NCBI RefSeq assembly: GCF_001077815.2
Contig: NZ_CP011310.1
Location: forward strand, 2,356,001 to 2,420,000
From: Aurantiacibacter atlanticus
GTDB taxonomy: Bacteria > Pseudomonadota > Alphaproteobacteria > Sphingomonadales > Sphingomonadaceae
Direction: 5' to 3'
DNA length: 64,000 bases
This document shows positions 35,368-44,674 of this stretch, piece by piece. How positions within the stretch are numbered: position 1 is the first letter of the stretch; the number at the start of each line of letters is the position of its first letter. A program made the translations under genes and the position numbers. The notes under the pieces are model-generated. The model ran no database searches, was not told where the DNA came from, and saw nothing but the letters and a program-made list of their open reading frames with translations.

Positions 35368-37674
35368 TTAGTCGTCCTTGAGGAAGGCAGGCATGTGATC
35401 GGCATTGCCGCCAGCATCATTACCGCCGCGATCGCCGCCACGGCCACCACCACCGCCACGCGGGCCACGGTCGCCGCCACGGCCACTGCCGCCGCCACGC
35501 GGACCACGACGATCGCCGCCACGGCCACCGCCGCCGCCGCCTTCACGCTTTTCGCGCGGGGGACGTGTGTCTTCCAGCTCTTCGCCGGTTTCCTGATCGA
35601 CGACGCGCATCGACAGGCGGACCTTACCGCGCTGGTCGATTTCGAGCACCTTGACCTTCACGTCCTGACCTTCGGAGACGACATCGGTCGGCTTTTCGAC
35701 ACGTTCGTTCTTCATTTCGGACACGTGGACGAGACCGTCCTTGCCACCCATGAAGTTCACGAATGCACCGAAATCGACGATGTTGACGACCTTGCCTTCG
35801 TAGATCTTGCCGACTTCGGCTTCTTCCACGATGCCTTCGATCCACTTTTTCGCGGCGTCGATCTGATCGCTGTCGGAAGAACTGATCTTGATCACGCCTT
35901 CATCGTCAATGTCGACCTTGGCGCCGGTTTCGGCGACGATTTCACGGATGACCTTGCCGCCTGTGCCGATAACGTCACGGATCTTGGCCTTGTCGATCTG
36001 CATGGTCTCGATACGCGGAGCATGGCGGGAAACCTCGCCACGGGCAGTGCCCAGTGCCTTGGTCATTTCGCCCAGGATGTGCGCACGGCCTTCGCTGGCC
36101 TGAGCCAGTGCGGTCTGCATGATTTCCTGCGTGATGCCGGCAACCTTGATGTCCATCTGGAGGCTGGTGATACCGCGTGCGGAACCGGCCACCTTGAAGT
36201 CCATGTCGCCAAGGTGGTCTTCGTCACCCAGAATATCCGAAAGGACGGTGTAGTCGTCGCCTTCGAGGATGAGGCCCATCGCAATGCCCGATACCGGGTT
36301 CTCGATCGGGACACCGGCATCCATCATCGCCAGACAGCCGCCACATACTGTTGCCATCGAGGACGAGCCATTTGACTCGGTGATGTCGGACAGAATGCGG
36401 ATGGTGTATGGGAAGTCTTCATGCGCCGGCAGAACCGGGTGCAGAGCGCGCCATGCGAGCTTGCCGTGGCCGGTTTCGCGGCGGCTGGTGAAGCCGAAGC
36501 GACCCACTTCGCCGACCGAATAGGGCGGGAAGTTATAGTGCAGCATGAAGTGGTTGTACGAAAGGCCTTCCAGCCCGTCGATCATCTGCTCGGCATCCTT
36601 GGTGCCCAGCGTGGTGGTGCAGATCGCCTGCGTTTCACCGCGCGTGAACAGCGCCGAACCGTGCGTACGGGGCAACAGGCCAACCATCGCCTCGATCGGG
36701 CGGATTTCGTTGGTCTTGCGGCCGTCAATACGCTGGCCTTCCTTGAGGATGGCACCGCGCACGATTTCAGCTTCCAGCTTCTTGACCGCCTTGTTGGCGC
36801 TCATCTGCGTCTGCCCTTCAGCATCGGCATAAGCTTCCTTGGCCTTGGCGCGAGCAATATTCAGCGCATCGGAACGCTGAGATTTGTCGGTCAGCTTATA
36901 CGCTGCGGCGATGTCATCGCCCACGATTCCGCGCAGGTTTTCCTTGATCGCGGAAGTATCGTCCGAAAGATCGACTTCCCACGGATCCTTGGCAGCCTGT
37001 TCGGCCAGATTGATGATCGCACCGATAACCTTGCGGCTTTCTTCATGTGCGAACATTACCGCGCCGAGCATGACGTCTTCGCTTAGTTCCTTGGCTTCGG
37101 ATTCGACCATCATCACCGCATCATTGGTGGCGGCAACGACAAGGTCGAGTTCGCCTTCGTCAAAGATGGTGTTGACGCTGGGGTTGAGGACGTATTCGCC
37201 ATCAACATAGCCGACGCGCGCGGCACCGATCGGGCCCATGAAGGGCAGACCGGAAATGGTAAGCGCGGCAGATGCTGCAATCATTGCAACAATATCTGGC
37301 TCAGTCTCGCCATCATAGGAAAGAACCTGCGCAATCACGTTGATTTCGTTGTAGAAACCTTCGGGAAACAGCGGACGGACCGGACGGTCGATCAAACGGC
37401 TGGTGAGTGTCTCTTTTTCCGTAGCGCGGCCTTCGCGCTTGAAGAAGCCACCGGGGATGCGACCCGCGGAGGAGAATTTTTCCTGATAGTGGACGGTGAG
37501 CGGGAAGAAATCCTGGCCCTCACGCACACTCTTGGCAGCGGTCACGGCGCACAGCACCACGGTCTCGCCATAAGTGGCCAGAACGGCGCCGTCAGCCTGA
37601 CGGGCAATCTGACCGGTTTCGAGGGTGAGGGTTTTGCCGCCCCACTCAATCGATACGGTTTTCTTGTCGAACAT
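35368..37674 (-). CDS. pnp: Polynucleotide phosphorylase
   Basis: PNPase degrades RNA 3' to 5' by phosphorolysis and forms the trimeric core of the degradosome. The 768-residue protein has two RNase PH domains (the [20 protein letters not shown] region near the start and [17 protein letters not shown] in the second), a KH domain ([15 protein letters not shown]) and an S1 domain ([18 protein letters not shown]). It is about 57 residues longer than the E. coli enzyme because of an RGG-like tail of Gly/Arg/Asp repeats, common in this lineage. It follows rpsO and has a long leader hairpin. Confidence 0.97.
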   Translation of the reverse strand: MFDKKTVSIEWGGKTLTLETGQIARQADGAVLATYGETVVLCAVTAAKSVREGQDFFPLTVHYQEKFSSAGRIPGGFFKREGRATEKETLTSRLIDRPVRPLFPEGFYNEINVIAQVLSYDGETEPDIVAMIAASAALTISGLPFMGPIGAARVGYVDGEYVLNPSVNTIFDEGELDLVVAATNDAVMMVESEAKELSEDVMLGAVMFAHEESRKVIGAIINLAEQAAKDPWEVDLSDDTSAIKENLRGIVGDDIAAAYKLTDKSQRSDALNIARAKAKEAYADAEGQTQMSANKAVKKLEAEIVRGAILKEGQRIDGRKTNEIRPIEAMVGLLPRTHGSALFTRGETQAICTTTLGTKDAEQMIDGLEGLSYNHFMLHYNFPPYSVGEVGRFGFTSRRETGHGKLAWRALHPVLPAHEDFPYTIRILSDITESNGSSSMATVCGGCLAMMDAGVPIENPVSGIAMGLILEGDDYTVLSDILGDEDHLGDMDFKVAGSARGITSLQMDIKVAGITQEIMQTALAQASEGRAHILGEMTKALGTARGEVSRHAPRIETMQIDKAKIRDVIGTGGKVIREIVAETGAKVDIDDEGVIKISSSDSDQIDAAKKWIEGIVEEAEVGKIYEGKVVNIVDFGAFVNFMGGKDGLVHVSEMKNERVEKPTDVVSEGQDVKVKVLEIDQRGKVRLSMRVVDQETGEELEDTRPPREKREGGGGGGRGGDRRGPRGGGSGRGGDRGPRGGGGGRGGDRGGNDAGGNADHMPAFLKDD

Positions 37675-37746
37675 GTATTATCCTTTACGAACCCGCGCGC
37701 CATATTGCGCATCGGGGCCTACAGTTTCCGGGTGAGCCGTCCCGGT

Positions 37747-37785
37747 CCGGTGTGGGGCCTTGTGTGCCCCGGGCCCCTTCACCGG
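37747..37785 (-). promoter_or_regulatory. Long stem-loop in the pnp leader
   Basis: CCGGTG (37747-37752) pairs with CACCGG (37780-37785), and inside it GGGGCC (37754-37759) with GGCCCC (37772-37777). The hairpin lies between rpsO and pnp. In E. coli a leader stem-loop at the same place is cut by RNase III and lets PNPase repress itself; the same control is plausible here. A second hairpin (GAAGGGGC/GCCCCTTC, about 37857-37890) sits just after rpsO. Confidence 0.5.
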
Positions 37786-37895
37786 AATGTGAAGGATGCC
37801 ATTATCATGCGCGCCCCGCTCGTTATCGTCAGCATGTTGCAGGTTCGCGAATGGACGAAGGGGCAGCCCGTTGGAGCCGCCCCTTCGAAAAAACC

Positions 37896-38165
37896 TTACT
37901 TACGCAGGCCCAGCTTCTGGATCAGGGCGTTATATCGCGCCAGATCCTTTTTCTTGAGATAGGCCAGCAGCGAGCGACGCTTGTTGACCATCTTGAGCAG
38001 GCCGCGACGCGAGTGGTTGTCCTTATGGTTGCCCTTGAAGTGGTCGGTCAGGTTACGGATACGTTCCGTAAGGATCGCGACCTGGACTTCGGGGGAGCCG
38101 GTATCACCCTTGTTCTGGGCGTTTTCGGCGATGACTTCCTGCTTGCGTTCTGCGGTAATCGTCAT
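37896..38165 (-). CDS. rpsO: 30S ribosomal protein S15
   Basis: From ATG 38165 the product is 89 residues, the normal S15 length, starting [12 protein letters not shown]. It contains [17 protein letters not shown] and the [20 protein letters not shown] segment that contacts 16S rRNA. A TTG three codons upstream is not needed. It stands between truB and pnp, the conserved order. Confidence 0.97.
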   Translation of the reverse strand: MTITAERKQEVIAENAQNKGDTGSPEVQVAILTERIRNLTDHFKGNHKDNHSRRGLLKMVNKRRSLLAYLKKKDLARYNALIQKLGLRK

Positions 38166-38187
38166 TGAATTCAAACCTTTCGCAGTA

Positions 38188-39174
38188 TCATGTGCAATTA
38201 AAACCCCGCACGATTCGCATCGTGCCCGACGTTATCTCCACCAAAGCCACCGGGACATCGCCCTGCTTTGCCAGATATAGCCCGTCGGTATGGGCCATTT
38301 CGGAAATGACCCGGCCCTGTCGGGCCGCCTGCGCGCTATCCGGATCGAGGGTCAGGGCCGGGATACCGTCCAGCCCCGCCTCCAGCGGCAGGAGGTGGTC
38401 TTGAAGTGGCGCGCCCTTACCGATTCCATTCAGATTGTCCAGCGAAATCGCCTGTTCTTCGGTGAACGGGCCGGCCTGCAAGCGCCTGAGATAGGTGACA
38501 TGACCCACCGTTCCAAGGGCATGTGCGATGTCGCGCGCCAGGCTGCGGATATAGGTGCCCTTGGAAACGCGGGCCACTAGCGTCACGCTTTCAGCCAGTT
38601 CGAGCGGCATCTGCGGATCATAGGGATCGGGACGTCCTGCCGTAGTGGCAAAAGCGGAAACACCTTCCACCCGCAAATCCGGCCCTGTAAAGGCCAGCGA
38701 TTGGATCGTCACGCGCCGCGTTTCCAGCTCCACCTCCTCCCCTGCCCGTGCAAGGTGATAGGCGCGCCGGCCGTCCACTTTCAGCGCGGAGTATTTTGGC
38801 GGGACTTGGTCAATCTCTCCGGTAAAATGTTCGCAGATCGCAGACACGGCAGCCAGTGGTGGGCGGCGGTCACTGGTGGCGACCACTTCGCCCTCTGTAT
38901 CGAGCGTGTCGGTTTCCTCGCCAAATTGCACGGTGAATTCATAGGTCTTGCTGGCATCGAGCATGCGGCCTGCCAGCTTGGTCGCTTCTCCCAGGGCAAT
39001 AGGCAACACCCCTTCGGCCAGCGGATCAAGCGTGCCGCCATGCCCCACCTTGACCTTGCCATAGCCCGCCTCGCGCAGATTGCGCTTCACTGCGCCGACC
39101 GCTTGTGTCGAGCCGAGCCCGCGCGGCTTATCGAGCACCAGCCAGCCATCGGGTGCCACTTTATTGTCAGCCAT
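38188..39174 (-). CDS. truB: tRNA pseudouridine-55 synthase
   Basis: TruB makes pseudouridine at position 55 of tRNA. The 328-residue protein (ATG 39174) shows [17 protein letters not shown], the catalytic Asp in [25 protein letters not shown] and [17 protein letters not shown]. The gene is 22 bases upstream of rpsO. Its start overlaps the end of the M50 protease gene by 8 bases, so the two are co-translated. Confidence 0.96.
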   Translation of the reverse strand: MADNKVAPDGWLVLDKPRGLGSTQAVGAVKRNLREAGYGKVKVGHGGTLDPLAEGVLPIALGEATKLAGRMLDASKTYEFTVQFGEETDTLDTEGEVVATSDRRPPLAAVSAICEHFTGEIDQVPPKYSALKVDGRRAYHLARAGEEVELETRRVTIQSLAFTGPDLRVEGVSAFATTAGRPDPYDPQMPLELAESVTLVARVSKGTYIRSLARDIAHALGTVGHVTYLRRLQAGPFTEEQAISLDNLNGIGKGAPLQDHLLPLEAGLDGIPALTLDPDSAQAARQGRVISEMAHTDGLYLAKQGDVPVALVEITSGTMRIVRGFNCT

Positions 39175-39886
39175 GCGAAACCCAGTCTGCCAGCGCCAGA
39201 TATTTGTCGAGCGCCCATCCCACCGGCACTCCGATGGTATTTTCCAAAACGCCCAGTCCCGGCGCAAACCATGTCAGCGCCACCAATCCGAAGAACAGGA
39301 ACATGCCATAGGGACGCAATTTCTCGTAATGATGCACCCAGCGCCTTGGCATCGCGCCTTCCACGATATGCGATCCGTCAAATGGAGGAATAGGCAATAG
39401 GTTGAAGATGGCGAGGAAGACATTGATGAGGATGAAATAGAACGCTCCGCTGGCAAAAGGCGCAACGCTTCCGTCAGCACCGGCGATAAGAGACATGCCT
39501 GTATCGCCTGTCGTCATGCTGGCCCCCGCGGGCAAGGCAAGGCCCAGCAGCACAGCGCCCATAATTCCCAGCAGCAGATTGGTCCCCGGCCCCGCAGCTG
39601 CCACTACCATCATGCCAAAGCGCGGATTATCCAGCCGCCCCTGCCGCACCGGCACCGGTTTTGCCCAGCCGAATATCGGACCACCCACCACGGCCAGCAT
39701 CCCTGGCACCAGCAGCGTGCCGATAGGATCGACATGGCGGATTGGATTGAGAGTCAGCCGGCGCTGCTCCTTTGCGGTGGGATCGCCCAGCATCAGCGCC
39801 ACCCAGCCATGCGCCACCTCATGAAAGACGATGGCGATAATCAGGCTGGGAATCAGGATGCTTGCGAGAAGAAGCGTGTCAGTCAT
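39167..39886 (-). CDS. M50-family site-2-type membrane protease
   Basis: The 239-residue polytopic protein has the zinc motif HEVAHG in its first helix (residues about 22-27), a GPGTNLLLG segment, and the second metal/active segment NLLPIPPFDGSHI. It belongs to the short S2P/M50 peptidases without a PDZ domain. The natural substrate is unknown. ATG 39886 is preferred over a longer reading. It heads the truB-rpsO-pnp block and is divergent from abgT. Confidence 0.9.
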   Translation of the reverse strand: MTDTLLLASILIPSLIIAIVFHEVAHGWVALMLGDPTAKEQRRLTLNPIRHVDPIGTLLVPGMLAVVGGPIFGWAKPVPVRQGRLDNPRFGMMVVAAAGPGTNLLLGIMGAVLLGLALPAGASMTTGDTGMSLIAGADGSVAPFASGAFYFILINVFLAIFNLLPIPPFDGSHIVEGAMPRRWVHHYEKLRPYGMFLFFGLVALTWFAPGLGVLENTIGVPVGWALDKYLALADWVSHG

Positions 39887-39987
39887 TGCAAGGCTAGATG
39901 GGGAAGGCGGAGGCAAGGGTAAAGACCTGCGATGTTTCGCGTGTTAGCCCATCGCCTGAAACAGGACGGAAAAAGGCAGGCCGTGAG

Positions 39988-41592
39988 ATGAACACCAGCG
40001 CCAACCCAGCCCCCGCACAATCACAATCCGGCTTTCTCGGCTGGATAGAACGCACGGGTAATCGTCTGCCTGACCCTGTTCTGCTGTTCGTGTGGTTCAT
40101 CATCATCCTTATGACGATTTCGGTCGCGGCAAGCCTCGCGGGCTGGTCTGCCGAGCATCCCGCAGAAACTGATCCCGATACAGGCGCAGCGCGTATCGTC
40201 TTCGTCGAGAGCCTGCTTTCCGAAAGCAATCTGCGCCGCCTGCTGACGCTGATGCCCGAGACCTTCACCCATTTTCCGCCGCTGGGCATGGTGCTGACCG
40301 TAATGCTGGGCGCTGGCGTGGCCGAGCGATCCGGTCTGTTCGCCGCCGCCATGCGCGCCAGCCTTGCCAAGGTATCGCGCTTCTGGATGACACCTGCGGT
40401 CGCCATCATTTCCATGGTGAGCAACCATGCCGCCGATGCCGCCTTTGTAGTGATGATTCCGCTTGCCGGCATCATCTATCATGCGGCCGGACGCCATCCG
40501 CTGGTGGGCATCGGCGTGAGCTTTGCCGCGGTTTCCGGTGCGTTTTCCGCCAATCTTTTCCCCGGCCAGCTGGATGCATTGCTGCTGGGCATAACGGAGG
40601 CGGCAGTGCAAACCGTATTCGGCGATTACACCGCCAATATCGCGGGCAATTGGTTCTTCATCGCGACCATGACACTGGTCTATCTGCCGGTTATCTGGTT
40701 CGTGACCGATCGCGTGATCGAGCCGCGCCTGGGTATTTATAACGCGGCACTGGCCGGGGATGGGCCGGATGCGGAAGAGGAAGACCTGCCAGCCCATGCC
40801 ACGCCTGATCAGCGGCGCGGTCTGCTGCACGCCTTGCTGTGGGTCATAGGTCTGATCGCCCTGTGGACCTTTCTTACCATTGGCCCGGTAGCGCCGCTGG
40901 TGGACCCTTTGGCACCGCCGGAAGGCCGCCTGACGCCATTTTATCGTAGCCTGCTTCCATTCTTCCTGCTGGTCTTCCTCTTGCCCGGCTGGGCCTATGG
41001 CCGCGCGGCAGGCACGATTGGCGGCCACCGGGATCTGATTGGGATGATGGCGGAGGCGATGAGGGATATGGCCTATTACCTTGTCCTCAGCTTCGTGGCG
41101 GCACATTTCGTGGCGATGTTTGCATGGTCCAATATGGGCCTTGTGCTGGCCGTAACCGGGGCAGATGCGCTGAAGGCCAGCGGATTGCCGATGTGGGCGA
41201 TGCTGGTTGCTATCGTCCTGTTCGGCGCAATGCTCAATTTACTGATCGGCTCTGCCAGCGCGAAATGGGCAGTCATGGCGCCGGTGCTGGTGCCTATGCT
41301 GATGCTGCTGGGCGTTTCTCCTGAAATGGCCACGGCCGCCTATCGTGTGGGTGACAGCGCAACAAATATCATCACCCCGCTGATGGTCTATTTCCCGCTC
41401 ATCCTGATTTTTTGCCAGCGTTGGCAGAGAGATTTTGGCCTTGGCAGTCTGACTGCGATGATGATGCCCTATTTCTTCGGTATCATCAGCGCAGGACTTG
41501 TTATCACGATTATTTGGGTGGTGTTCGACCTACCATTGGGGCCGAGCACGGGCGTATTTATCGACGTGCCCTCTGCCACGCCCGGAGGGTGA
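39988..41592 (+). CDS. AbgT-family transporter
   Basis: From ATG 39988 the 534-residue protein carries more than ten hydrophobic segments and the AbgT-family pattern: FLGWIERTGNRLPDPVLLFV, AAIISMVSNHAADAAFV-like helix, GSASAKWAVMAPVLVPM and the late YRVGDSATNIITPLMVYFP motif. Members import p-aminobenzoyl-glutamate or export antimetabolites such as sulfonamides. The direction and substrate here cannot be read. It is inserted, in opposite orientation, into the otherwise minus-strand translation gene block. Confidence 0.9.
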   Translation: MNTSANPAPAQSQSGFLGWIERTGNRLPDPVLLFVWFIIILMTISVAASLAGWSAEHPAETDPDTGAARIVFVESLLSESNLRRLLTLMPETFTHFPPLGMVLTVMLGAGVAERSGLFAAAMRASLAKVSRFWMTPAVAIISMVSNHAADAAFVVMIPLAGIIYHAAGRHPLVGIGVSFAAVSGAFSANLFPGQLDALLLGITEAAVQTVFGDYTANIAGNWFFIATMTLVYLPVIWFVTDRVIEPRLGIYNAALAGDGPDAEEEDLPAHATPDQRRGLLHALLWVIGLIALWTFLTIGPVAPLVDPLAPPEGRLTPFYRSLLPFFLLVFLLPGWAYGRAAGTIGGHRDLIGMMAEAMRDMAYYLVLSFVAAHFVAMFAWSNMGLVLAVTGADALKASGLPMWAMLVAIVLFGAMLNLLIGSASAKWAVMAPVLVPMLMLLGVSPEMATAAYRVGDSATNIITPLMVYFPLILIFCQRWQRDFGLGSLTAMMMPYFFGIISAGLVITIIWVVFDLPLGPSTGVFIDVPSATPGG

Positions 41593-41617
41593 CACAAGTG
41601 ACACGGTGTCACCCTCC
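41584..41617. repeat. 12-bp palindromic hairpin at the abgT 3' end
   Basis: GGAGGGTGACAC (41584-41595) is the exact reverse complement of GTGTCACCCTCC (41606-41617). The core GGGTGACAC appears again at 41668-41676, and GTGACAC in the hairpin loop. It may be a terminator without a T-run or a repeated protein-binding site. The rest of 41618-41788 holds no gene. Confidence 0.45.
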
Positions 41618-41788
41618 GCGAAAGGCCCGTGATGCCCGCAAATCCACCATTTTCGCGCCCTATTGGCAGGGTGACACTTTCCGTTGAGAAAATTTCTGCG
41701 CCTGTGATCGATATTGTCAGAGAACAGGTTTTGCCCCTGCCCCGCGCCAAGGCTTGTAGGACAGGCGATAGGACGTAAGCTGCGACAT

Positions 41789-42283
41789 ATGGACAAGACG
41801 CTAGCGATCATCTGGTACAGTTATACCGACGGCAGCCGTCAATTGGCCGAGGCCGCGCGTGACGGCGCGCAGGAGGCTGGCGGGGTCAATCTGCGCTATC
41901 TGGCGGCAAAAGACGCTCAAACCGCAGACCTGCTGGATGCCGACGGCTACATCTTCGCCTGCCCTGAAAATCTCGCTGCAATTGCAGGGGTGATGAAAGC
42001 CTTTTTCGACCGGACATATTACGGCGTGCTGGGTAAAATCGAAGGCCGACCCTATGCCGCCATGATCTGCGCTGGATCGGATGGGACCAATGCGCAGCGC
42101 CAGCTGGAACGCATCGCAACGGGCTGGCGGCTGAAGCGCGTAGCGGAGACGGCGATCTTCAACACGCATGCGCAAACGAAAGAGGAAATCCTCACACCAA
42201 AAGTGATTGGCGAGGCGGAGCTGGCGGCAGCGCGGGAATTGGGCGCGACGCTGGCCGCAGGGTTGGAGATGGGAGTGTTTTGA
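41789..42283 (+). CDS. Flavodoxin-like NAD(P)H:FMN oxidoreductase
   Basis: The 164-residue protein starts MDKTLAIIWYSYTDGSRQLA, with the phosphate-binding loop of flavodoxins, continues with DGYIFACPENLAAIAGVMKAFFDRTY (shown here only in part in the family pattern) and ends with a long helix. It is of the short-chain flavodoxin/NADPH-dependent FMN reductase type. The redox partner is unknown. It follows abgT by about 200 bases on the same strand. Confidence 0.8.
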   Translation: MDKTLAIIWYSYTDGSRQLAEAARDGAQEAGGVNLRYLAAKDAQTADLLDADGYIFACPENLAAIAGVMKAFFDRTYYGVLGKIEGRPYAAMICAGSDGTNAQRQLERIATGWRLKRVAETAIFNTHAQTKEEILTPKVIGEAELAAARELGATLAAGLEMGVF

Positions 42284-42462
42284 GCTGCTCAGAGCAGTTG
42301 ATCATGTGATTGTAGATCAGGTATTTAGAGAAAGATCTATAAAGTCAGAGTTCTGCAATCGTGGTGGAAAGCTGACAGTCTGCTTATCTTCTGATGTAGG
42401 CGGCAATGGTTATTTCGATCGACGGATCAGCTAAAATATCTAGGATTATATTTGAGGTGATT

Positions 42463-42996
42463 GTGGACGAATCTTCTTGGCGTGAGATTGAGAACAAGCC
42501 TGGCTTCGACTGGTACATTGAGGCCAGGCGCTATTTACATGCCGCCGAGGTGCTACGTGAAAGCGCCGAGTACCAGTGGGTAAATACTCCAACACTGCAC
42601 CTTCTTGCTCATGGCAGCGAGTTATTGCTCAAGGCCAACCTAATTGCGAGCGGTTGTGCGGTAGAGGTAGCCAAAACATTCTGCCACAATATTTGGGAGC
42701 TCTGGCAAGACGATCGAAGCGCGTCACTTCGGGCTGAAATTCTGAAGGGAGTAGACGAAGAATGGGCAGCAGCCAAAATGAATCCGGCGTGGCAAGATAC
42801 TTTCGACGAGGAAGGCGCCGTTCTTTTTGAGGAATACCTCAAGCGTCTGAGCGCTCTTCACACCAAGGAGACAGGCTTTGCACTGCGCTATGTCCGTTCC
42901 GAGGGAACTCGCGTGCCTAAACCACATTTTCTTGGTCCGGTCATGTATCGAGTTGCGGATCGACGCGTACGGGCAATGACACAAGCGAACCAGTGA
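42463..42996 (+). CDS. HEPN-like protein of unknown function
   Basis: From GTG 42463, behind a good ribosome site (GAGGTGA), the product is 177 residues, almost all helical. The segment HLLAHGSELLLKANLIASG followed by CHNIWELWQD recalls HEPN-fold proteins, which often bind nucleotides or RNA and appear in toxin or defence loci. No partner nucleotidyltransferase is beside it and the usual Rx4-6H motif is not clear. Codon use is more AT-rich than in neighbours, and 42284-42462 and 42997-43139 are gene-free, so it is probably a recent arrival. Confidence 0.5.
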   Translation: MDESSWREIENKPGFDWYIEARRYLHAAEVLRESAEYQWVNTPTLHLLAHGSELLLKANLIASGCAVEVAKTFCHNIWELWQDDRSASLRAEILKGVDEEWAAAKMNPAWQDTFDEEGAVLFEEYLKRLSALHTKETGFALRYVRSEGTRVPKPHFLGPVMYRVADRRVRAMTQANQ

Positions 42997-43139
42997 TGGA
43001 ACGCGCGACTGCGAGAATGTCTGCTTTACGTATGGTTGTACGCCATGTCAGACCGCAGCAACTAGGTAGTTAGCGCAAGGCCGCCTCTCGGTCTGAAGAT
43101 ACAAACCTCTGACATCAAATCTGCGCTAAGCACCGCATA

Positions 43140-43721
43140 TTATCGATACATCTTCAGCGACTGCGCAAAGTGCCGCCTGCATAGCGCGACGTAGCGTTCA
43201 TTCCCGCCGATTTCGGTCTGGGCACCCTCGCCTACGGCTTCACCTGTATCGGATACACGCAAATTCATCGTTGCCTTGCGGCCGCAATGGCAGACCGCTT
43301 TCAGCTCCTCAAGCGAGTCCGCAATGCCCAGCAACACGGCGGAACCGGGGAAGAGATCACCTCTGAAATCGGTGCGCAGGCCGTAGCACAGCACGGGAAT
43401 ATCGCCCTCGTCCGCAAGCCGCGCGCATTGCCACGCCTGCAAGGCGGTGAGGAATTGCGCTTCGTCAATCAGTACGCAGGCGAGTGGGTTTTCCTCGTGA
43501 GAATCCATCACTTCGCGCCACAGATTCGTGCCGGGTGTAAACCGCCGCGCCTCAGCTGAAAGGCCGATGCGGCTGGCGATGGGATGATCAGCGCGGTTAT
43601 CTATCGCGGCAGTCCATAACATCGTCCCCATGCCGCGTTCACGATAGTTGAAATCGGCTTGCAACAGCGTAGTCGATTTACCGGCATTCATGCTGGCATA
43701 ATAGAAATAGAGCTTGGCCAT
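43140..43721 (-). CDS. tdk: Thymidine kinase
   Basis: Tdk phosphorylates thymidine in salvage. The 193-residue type II enzyme has the P-loop ASMNAGKSTTLLQ, the DEAQFL Walker B segment and the lasso/zinc part with CHCGRKA and LCRRHF. Length and motif order are normal. It lies about 100 bases downstream of rbfA on the same strand, so it may be read from the infB operon. Confidence 0.96.
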   Translation of the reverse strand: MAKLYFYYASMNAGKSTTLLQADFNYRERGMGTMLWTAAIDNRADHPIASRIGLSAEARRFTPGTNLWREVMDSHEENPLACVLIDEAQFLTALQAWQCARLADEGDIPVLCYGLRTDFRGDLFPGSAVLLGIADSLEELKAVCHCGRKATMNLRVSDTGEAVGEGAQTEIGGNERYVALCRRHFAQSLKMYR

Positions 43722-43817
43722 AGTCAGCGAAGAATCCGTTGGCAGTGCAATTGTCCGACAAGGAAACTCGCCTCACATGCGCCCTTCTACAAGTTCGGGG
43801 CGCATGGAAGTGGTGGA

Positions 43818-44210
43818 CTATTCCTCTTCCAGGTCGCGTCTGACCTTGGGATCATCGAGCAATCGATCAATCCGGCCTGCCTCGTCGAAGCTTTCATCAG
43901 CGCGAAATTGCAGCTTCGGCGCGAATTTCAGGCCGAGACGCTGTGCGACTTCGCGCTGGAAAAAGGCGGTATTGGTCCGCAGCGCCTTGACGACCACCTG
44001 TTCATCTTCACCCAGCAGAGGCTTCACATAGACCTTGGCATTGCGCAGATCGGGCGACATGCGAACTTCTGTCACAGAGATGTTGGAAGCGGACAGGACC
44101 TCGTCATGCGCTTCGCCGCGGGCCAGCAATTCCGAAAGGATGTGGCGCACCCGTTCCCCCACCTTGAGCAGGCGGACCGATTGTTCTTCGCCAGTTGTAT
44201 TACGCGGCAT
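43818..44210 (-). CDS. rbfA: Ribosome-binding factor A
   Basis: RbfA binds immature 30S subunits and helps 16S rRNA 5' processing, notably in the cold. The 130-residue product has [20 protein letters not shown] at the N-terminus and a KH-like fold ([19 protein letters not shown]). Its ATG overlaps the last base of the upstream thioesterase gene. The normal neighbour truB is about 4.6 kb away here. Confidence 0.95.
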   Translation of the reverse strand: MPRNTTGEEQSVRLLKVGERVRHILSELLARGEAHDEVLSASNISVTEVRMSPDLRNAKVYVKPLLGEDEQVVVKALRTNTAFFQREVAQRLGLKFAPKLQFRADESFDEAGRIDRLLDDPKVRRDLEEE

Positions 44211-44662
44211 TAGGTTTGCACTCCGGCCTTCGCAGGCAGGCCGTCGGCCTCTTCACCGTGGCCGGGCATGGGGGTGGGTATGGAAGTCGCCGTGGCACGG
44301 GCACACAGTCTGCCGTCGGGCGCGAATAATTCGCTTTCGATAAAGACGACGCGCCTGCCGCTTTTAATCACTTTGGCCTTCGCGCTGATAGGGCCGATTT
44401 CAACCGGCCGCATCAGCGACAGATTCATGTCGAGAGTGAGCTGCATCTGCGTGCCCTTGCTGGAAAAATACATCGCCGCGCCCATGGCCTCGTCGAGGAA
44501 AGCACCCACGATACCGCCCTGCACGTAGCCGCGCATATTGGCGAATTCCGGCGAGGCGACAAAGGCCATTTCCACCGTCCCGGACTCCTCGTCCCAGCCG
44601 ATCAGGCTGGAGCCGAGCAGCTTGGACGAAGGCCATTGTTCAAACCCAATATCATTCATCAT
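44210..44662 (-). CDS. PaaI-type thioesterase
   Basis: The 150-residue hot-dog protein shows the PaaI/acyl-CoA thioesterase pattern: [20 protein letters not shown] carries the GG-Asp/Glu active segment, followed by [14 protein letters not shown]. It sits between infB and rbfA, 12 bases after infB, an insertion into the classical operon. Its substrate is unknown; the location suggests only co-expression with translation genes. Confidence 0.85.
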   Translation of the reverse strand: MMNDIGFEQWPSSKLLGSSLIGWDEESGTVEMAFVASPEFANMRGYVQGGIVGAFLDEAMGAAMYFSSKGTQMQLTLDMNLSLMRPVEIGPISAKAKVIKSGRRVVFIESELFAPDGRLCARATATSIPTPMPGHGEEADGLPAKAGVQT

Positions 44663-44674
44663 CGCGCAAGCGGG

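Noticed and set aside
35405..35560. Repeated gccaccgcc blocks
   Set aside because: This is the Gly/Arg/Asp tail of PNPase read on the other strand, not an independent repeat element.
34831..36375. 514-codon plus-strand frame with Ala/Thr repeats
   Set aside because: It is antisense to pnp and the SpeE-like gene; the repeats are the complement of the pnp Gly/Arg tail.
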